64,000 bases of DNA. It comes from Archaeoglobaceae archaeon (GTDB lineage Archaea > Halobacteriota > Archaeoglobi > Archaeoglobales > Archaeoglobaceae). How positions within the stretch are numbered: position 1 is the stretch's first letter; every line of letters starts with the position of its first letter. Made by a program: the position numbers and the translations under genes. Shown here piece after piece: positions 60,421-64,000 of this stretch. The stretch lies in assembly GCA_027028145.1 (NCBI GenBank), contig JALVJV010000011.1, forward strand, positions 1 to 64,000, given 5' to 3'. Under the pieces are notes generated by a model, which saw only the letters and a program-made list of their open reading frames with translations, searched no databases and had not been told where the DNA came from.

Positions 60421-63135
60421 ATGCTCGACGAAGAGTATTTGGACATCACGTTCCTCAAAGAGAACGGTTTTGTAAGGAAGAAATGTCCGCTCTGCGGAAA
60501 GCACTTCTGGACGGCGGATGAGAGCAGAGAGATATGCGGAGACCCACCCTGCGGTAGCTACGAGTTCATTGGTAATCCCATTTTCAAAAGAAGATTTACG
60601 CTGGATGAAATGAGGGAGTTCTATCTAAGCTTCTTCGAAAAGAGAGGGCACGAGAGGATAGAGAGGTATCCAGTAATTGCAAGGTGGAGAGACGATATCT
60701 ATTTAACGATCGCATCCATAGCGGATTTTCAGCCGTTCGTAACTTCCGGAGTAGCTCCTCCACCAGCCAACCCCCTTACGATATCTCAGCCGTGCATAAG
60801 GATGGACGATCTCGACAGCGTCGGAAGAACCGGCAGACATCTAACGCTCTTCGAAATGATGGCTCATCATGCATTCAACTATCCAAATCAGCACGTGTAT
60901 TGGAAGAACGAGACCGTTCAATACTGCACGGAGCTTCTGAACGAATTGGGCGTTCCTAAGGAGAAGATAGTTTACAAGGAAGAACCTTGGGTCGGAGGCG
61001 GAAATGCCGGACCTTGTTTGGAGGCTATAGTCGGAGGAATCGAGCTCGCCACTTTGGTCTTCATGAATCTGGTTGAAGATGAGAACGGGGATATCGAGCT
61101 CAAGGGCTTGAGGTTCAGGAGGATGGAAAACTACATCGTCGACACCGGATACGGACTTGAGAGGTTCGTCTGGGCGAGCCAAGGGACTCCTACCGTTTAC
61201 GATGCTATATTTCCGGAGGTCGTGGAGACGATAATCGACAACAGCAACATCGGATTCGAGAGGGACGAGGAAGTGGAAAGGATAATCGCGGAAAGTTCAA
61301 AGCTTGCGGGAGTTATGGGTGAACTTAGAGGGGAGAAGCTCATTCAGATGCGCAGACGGGTTGCGGATAAGTTGGGAATAAGTTTGGAGAAGCTTGAGAG
61401 CGTAGTTGTTCCGATGGAGAAGGTTTACGCCTTAGCGGATCACACGAGGGCAATCTTGTTCATGCTCGGAGACGGCTTGGTTCCTTCAAACGCCGGAGCG
61501 GGATACTTGGCGAGGTTGATGATAAGGAGGAGCTTAAGGCTTGCTGAGGAAATCGAGCTTAACTTAACGCTCTTCGATCTCGTAGAATTGCACAGGAAGA
61601 TAATGAAGGCTTTCGAGTTTGAAGTTCCTATGGAGATAATCCACGAAATTCTGGAAATCGAAGAGGAAAGATACAGGAGAACGATATCCAAGGGTATCAA
61701 GCTCGTGGAAAGGGTTATTCAGAGAAAGAGGAGGATCGATAAGGACGATCTGGTCGAGTTCTACGACTCTCACGGCGTTCCGCCGGAACTCGTAGTTAAG
61801 ATTGCTGAGGAGAAGGGTGTTGAAGTTGAGATTCCAAAGGATTTCTACGCTGAGCTTGCGAGCAGGCATGCGAAAGCTGAGAGGAAGGTCAAGCCGAAGT
61901 TGATTAAAGGGAAGTATCCGAAAACCGAGAAGCTTTACTACGATCATCCCAAGCTTTTCGAATTCGAAGCTGAAGTGATAGGAGTTGAAGGAGAATACGT
62001 AATTCTGAACCGATCAGCATTCTATCCTGAAAGCGGAGGTCAGGATTACGATACCGGATTTCTCATCGTCAACGGAGCTAAGATTCCGGTTAAGGCTGTA
62101 TTTGAGGAGGACGGAGTCGTTTTGCATAGGGTTGAGAATTCAAGCAAGTTTGAAGTCGGCGCGAAGGTTAAGGGGATAATAGATGCCGAAAGAAGGCTCA
62201 GACACATGCGACATCACTCCGCGACGCATATACTTTTGCACGTTTTGAGGAAGAAGCTTGGAAATCACGTATGGCAAGCTGGTGCAAGGAAGGAATTCTC
62301 GAAGGCGAGGTTGGATGTAACGCATTATAAGAAGCCGAGCGAAGAGGAGATCAGAGAAATCGAGAGGCTTGCAAATGCCGAAGTGCTGGCGAACAAGCCG
62401 GTTAGCTGGGAGTGGATGAACAGAATAGAAGCCGAAAGGAAGTTCGGTTTCAGGCTGTATCAGGGAGGAGTTCCTCCGGGGAAGGAGATAAGGATAGTTA
62501 AGGTGGGTGACGACGTCCAAGCTTGCGGTGGAACCCACTGCAACACGACGGGAGAGATAGGACTAATAAAGATCACGAGAGTCGAATCGATTCAGGATGG
62601 GGTTATCAGATTCGAATTCTGTGCGGGAGAAGCGGCTTTGGATTACATAGCCCAGCAGGAGAGTTTGTTAAGGCAGGCGAGCGAGATACTCAGAGTAGAA
62701 CCGGCCAAGCTTCCGAGCACTGTCGAAAGGTTCTTCGAAGAGTGGAAGGAGCAGAGGAAGGAGATCGAGAGGCTTAAGAGGGAGATTGCGGAGATAAAGG
62801 CTGAAATGCTGGTTGCGAATGCCGAAGAGTTCGATTCGATCAAGGTTGTAGCTGAAGTTATAAATGCCGACATGAAGGAGTTGATCAAGCTTGGGGAGGT
62901 CTTAGCAGAGAAGGGTTGCGTCGGATGTCTGATGAGTTCGGAGGGCAAGGTTAGGGTCGTTACCTTCAGCGGAGACGACAGAATAGATGCGAGAGAACTT
63001 ATGAAGGAAATCGGCAGGCACATAAAGGGAAGCGGCGGAGGTAAGCCCAAGCTCGCTCAGGGAGCGGGGCAGAAGGCTTTGAGTAGGGACGAACTAATGA
63101 ACGTGATCTTCAGCTACCTAAGTAGGGTTCTATGA
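60421..63135 (+). CDS. alaS: Alanyl-tRNA synthetase (archaeal type)
   Basis: 904 residues from the ATG at 60421. Archaeal AlaS begins with a zinc-like module (CPLCGKHFW, CGDPPCGSY) before the class II catalytic core, as here (TLDEMREFYLSFFEKRGHER, FQPFVTSGVAPPPANPLTI, NLVEDENGD). The editing domain has MRHHSATHILLHVL and CGGTHCNTTGEIGLIKI, and the C-Ala domain ends GGGKPKLAQGAG. Its stop overlaps the next start by 4 nt. Confidence 0.96.
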   Translation: MLDEEYLDITFLKENGFVRKKCPLCGKHFWTADESREICGDPPCGSYEFIGNPIFKRRFTLDEMREFYLSFFEKRGHERIERYPVIARWRDDIYLTIASIADFQPFVTSGVAPPPANPLTISQPCIRMDDLDSVGRTGRHLTLFEMMAHHAFNYPNQHVYWKNETVQYCTELLNELGVPKEKIVYKEEPWVGGGNAGPCLEAIVGGIELATLVFMNLVEDENGDIELKGLRFRRMENYIVDTGYGLERFVWASQGTPTVYDAIFPEVVETIIDNSNIGFERDEEVERIIAESSKLAGVMGELRGEKLIQMRRRVADKLGISLEKLESVVVPMEKVYALADHTRAILFMLGDGLVPSNAGAGYLARLMIRRSLRLAEEIELNLTLFDLVELHRKIMKAFEFEVPMEIIHEILEIEEERYRRTISKGIKLVERVIQRKRRIDKDDLVEFYDSHGVPPELVVKIAEEKGVEVEIPKDFYAELASRHAKAERKVKPKLIKGKYPKTEKLYYDHPKLFEFEAEVIGVEGEYVILNRSAFYPESGGQDYDTGFLIVNGAKIPVKAVFEEDGVVLHRVENSSKFEVGAKVKGIIDAERRLRHMRHHSATHILLHVLRKKLGNHVWQAGARKEFSKARLDVTHYKKPSEEEIREIERLANAEVLANKPVSWEWMNRIEAERKFGFRLYQGGVPPGKEIRIVKVGDDVQACGGTHCNTTGEIGLIKITRVESIQDGVIRFEFCAGEAALDYIAQQESLLRQASEILRVEPAKLPSTVERFFEEWKEQRKEIERLKREIAEIKAEMLVANAEEFDSIKVVAEVINADMKELIKLGEVLAEKGCVGCLMSSEGKVRVVTFSGDDRIDARELMKEIGRHIKGSGGGKPKLAQGAGQKALSRDELMNVIFSYLSRVL

Positions 63136-63821
63136 AAGCGGTAGAGCTTAAGGATGTCGTAAAGAAGTTCGGAAACTTCAAGGCTTTGGACGGAATTAAC
63201 CTATCGATCGAAAAAGGTGAATCTGTAGCTTTGCTCGGCCCGAACGGTGCTGGCAAGACGACGATAGTTAAGCTGATCAGCGGGTTGCTTAAGCCTACGA
63301 AAGGGGAGGTCAAAGTTTTCGGCGAGATTCCGTGGAAGAACTACGAAGTGAGGAGGATGATGGGCATAGTTTCCCACAATACGTTTTTATACGATGATCT
63401 AACAGCCTACGAGAATCTGCAGTTTTACTGCAAGCTCTACGATGCGGATGAAAGCAAAATAGACGAACTCCTTGAATTTTTTGGGTTAAAGGGTAGAAAG
63501 CACGATTTAGTTAGGAACTTCTCAAGAGGTATGAAGCAGAGGCTTTCCATTGCGAGGGCGATTCTGCACGATCCACCTCTGCTCATATTGGACGAACCCA
63601 CAACCGGGTTGGATATAGAAGGACGGAAAGAGTTGATGAAATACGTCGCGAAGGTTGGAAGGAAAAAGACGATAATCTTCACAACACACAACGTCAAGGA
63701 GGCTGAGGAGATCTGCGACAAGGTTGCGATAATCTGCAACGGCAAATTAATCCACTTCGGAGAAATCGAAAGAGATCTTGAGAAGGTTTACTTGAGGGTT
63801 GTGGGTTATGAAGGCACTTGA
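63132..63821 (+). CDS. ccmA: Cytochrome c maturation ABC ATPase (CcmA-like)
   Basis: 229 residues. Walker A is GPNGAGKTT (residues 37-45), the signature is FSRGMKQRLSIARAI, and Walker B is LLILDEPTTGLDIEG. The sequence alone is that of a general DrrA/CcmA-type ATPase; the CcmB-like gene directly downstream identifies it. It would energise CcmAB, which releases holo-CcmE in heme delivery to apocytochromes. It is coupled to alaS by an ATGA overlap. Confidence 0.8.
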   Translation: MKAVELKDVVKKFGNFKALDGINLSIEKGESVALLGPNGAGKTTIVKLISGLLKPTKGEVKVFGEIPWKNYEVRRMMGIVSHNTFLYDDLTAYENLQFYCKLYDADESKIDELLEFFGLKGRKHDLVRNFSRGMKQRLSIARAILHDPPLLILDEPTTGLDIEGRKELMKYVAKVGRKKTIIFTTHNVKEAEEICDKVAIICNGKLIHFGEIERDLEKVYLRVVGYEGT

Positions 63822-64000
63822 GGTTGCGAAGAAGGATCTGAAAATAGAATTTAGAACGAAGGGAACGTTGAATCTTATGATTTTATTCGCTCTGATAACT
63901 TCCATGATGTTCAGCGTTTCGATTCCGATGAGCTTGGCTGAAAAAACGGCCCCGTCATTACTATGGCTCGTTTTCATATTCGTCGGAATGCTCGGATACA
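63808..64000 (+). CDS. ccmB: CcmB-like heme exporter membrane protein (3' end outside window)
   Basis: 64 codons visible. It begins MKALEVAKKDLKIEFRTKGT, the basic amphipathic N-terminus of CcmB, then a hydrophobic helix MILFALITSMMFSVSI and a conserved APSLLWLVFIFVGMLG segment equivalent to the GILWVA region. The start overlaps ccmA by 14 nt. Further ccm genes are expected beyond the window. Their presence suggests multiheme or other c-type cytochromes. Confidence 0.78.
   Translation, partial: MKALEVAKKDLKIEFRTKGTLNLMILFALITSMMFSVSIPMSLAEKTAPSLLWLVFIFVGMLGY

Overview
The window is a chromosomal segment of a hyperthermophilic euryarchaeon, most likely one of the Archaeoglobales (Archaeoglobus, Ferroglobus or Geoglobus lineage). 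It carries reverse gyrase, a thermosome subunit, an HMf-type histone, ribose-1,5-bisphosphate isomerase, the archaeal L7Ae-S28e-L24e-Ndk-aIF5B operon and archaeal-type TATA promoters. A UPF0200/UPF0201 fusion and the start of a ccmAB cytochrome c maturation cluster fit this group. Genus-level placement is inference; no rRNA is present.

Layout. 1-6330: a visibly AT-rich surface-polysaccharide island (methyltransferase, GT2, three GT4 enzymes, sulfatase-fold hydrolase). 6400-13800: riboflavin genes (CTP-dependent kinase/regulator, ribB), a membrane-anchored phospholipase D-fold protein, thermosome, membrane proteins, aroD and GMP synthase. 13900-17650: PadR/SdpI pair with a perfect operator palindrome, two back-to-back C/D-box guide RNAs, a CitG-like/DUF447 pair and a phosphodiesterase. 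17680-22770: two-gene SufC/SufB-type Fe-S system, Lhr-type helicase and a scramblase-fold protein. 22784-29190: ribosomal/translation operon, a solitary C5 cytosine methyltransferase and a polar amino-acid ABC transporter.

29200-30570 is the most unusual stretch. It is the wreck of an SSV-type integrative element in tRNA-Asp(GTC). A tRNA fragment is followed by a decayed integrase catalytic domain, then a hicBA pair with a frameshifted toxin, then a frameshifted reading frame that runs into the intact tRNA gene. This is the topology expected of an integrase gene split by integration.

30640-43800: histone, purine salvage (PRTase, adenine deaminase), reverse gyrase, pyrK, a deacetylase-family enzyme, trpB2, glnK-amt, aroC and truD. 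43860-57200: UPF0182 and MFS membrane proteins, several uncharacterised proteins, a Clp1-type polynucleotide kinase, YjbQ-Nep1-ThiL, a pair of RecA/KaiC-like proteins without a Walker A motif, and ribose-1,5-bisphosphate isomerase. 57250-64000: a flavin oxidoreductase, an Fe-S/DUF5320 pair under a palindromic promoter, a phosphoesterase, alaS, ccmA and the start of ccmB.

Genes are tightly packed with many 4-nt overlaps. Several divergent pairs appear to share one near-symmetric TATA element lying about 25 nt from the start codons, which suggests leaderless transcripts.
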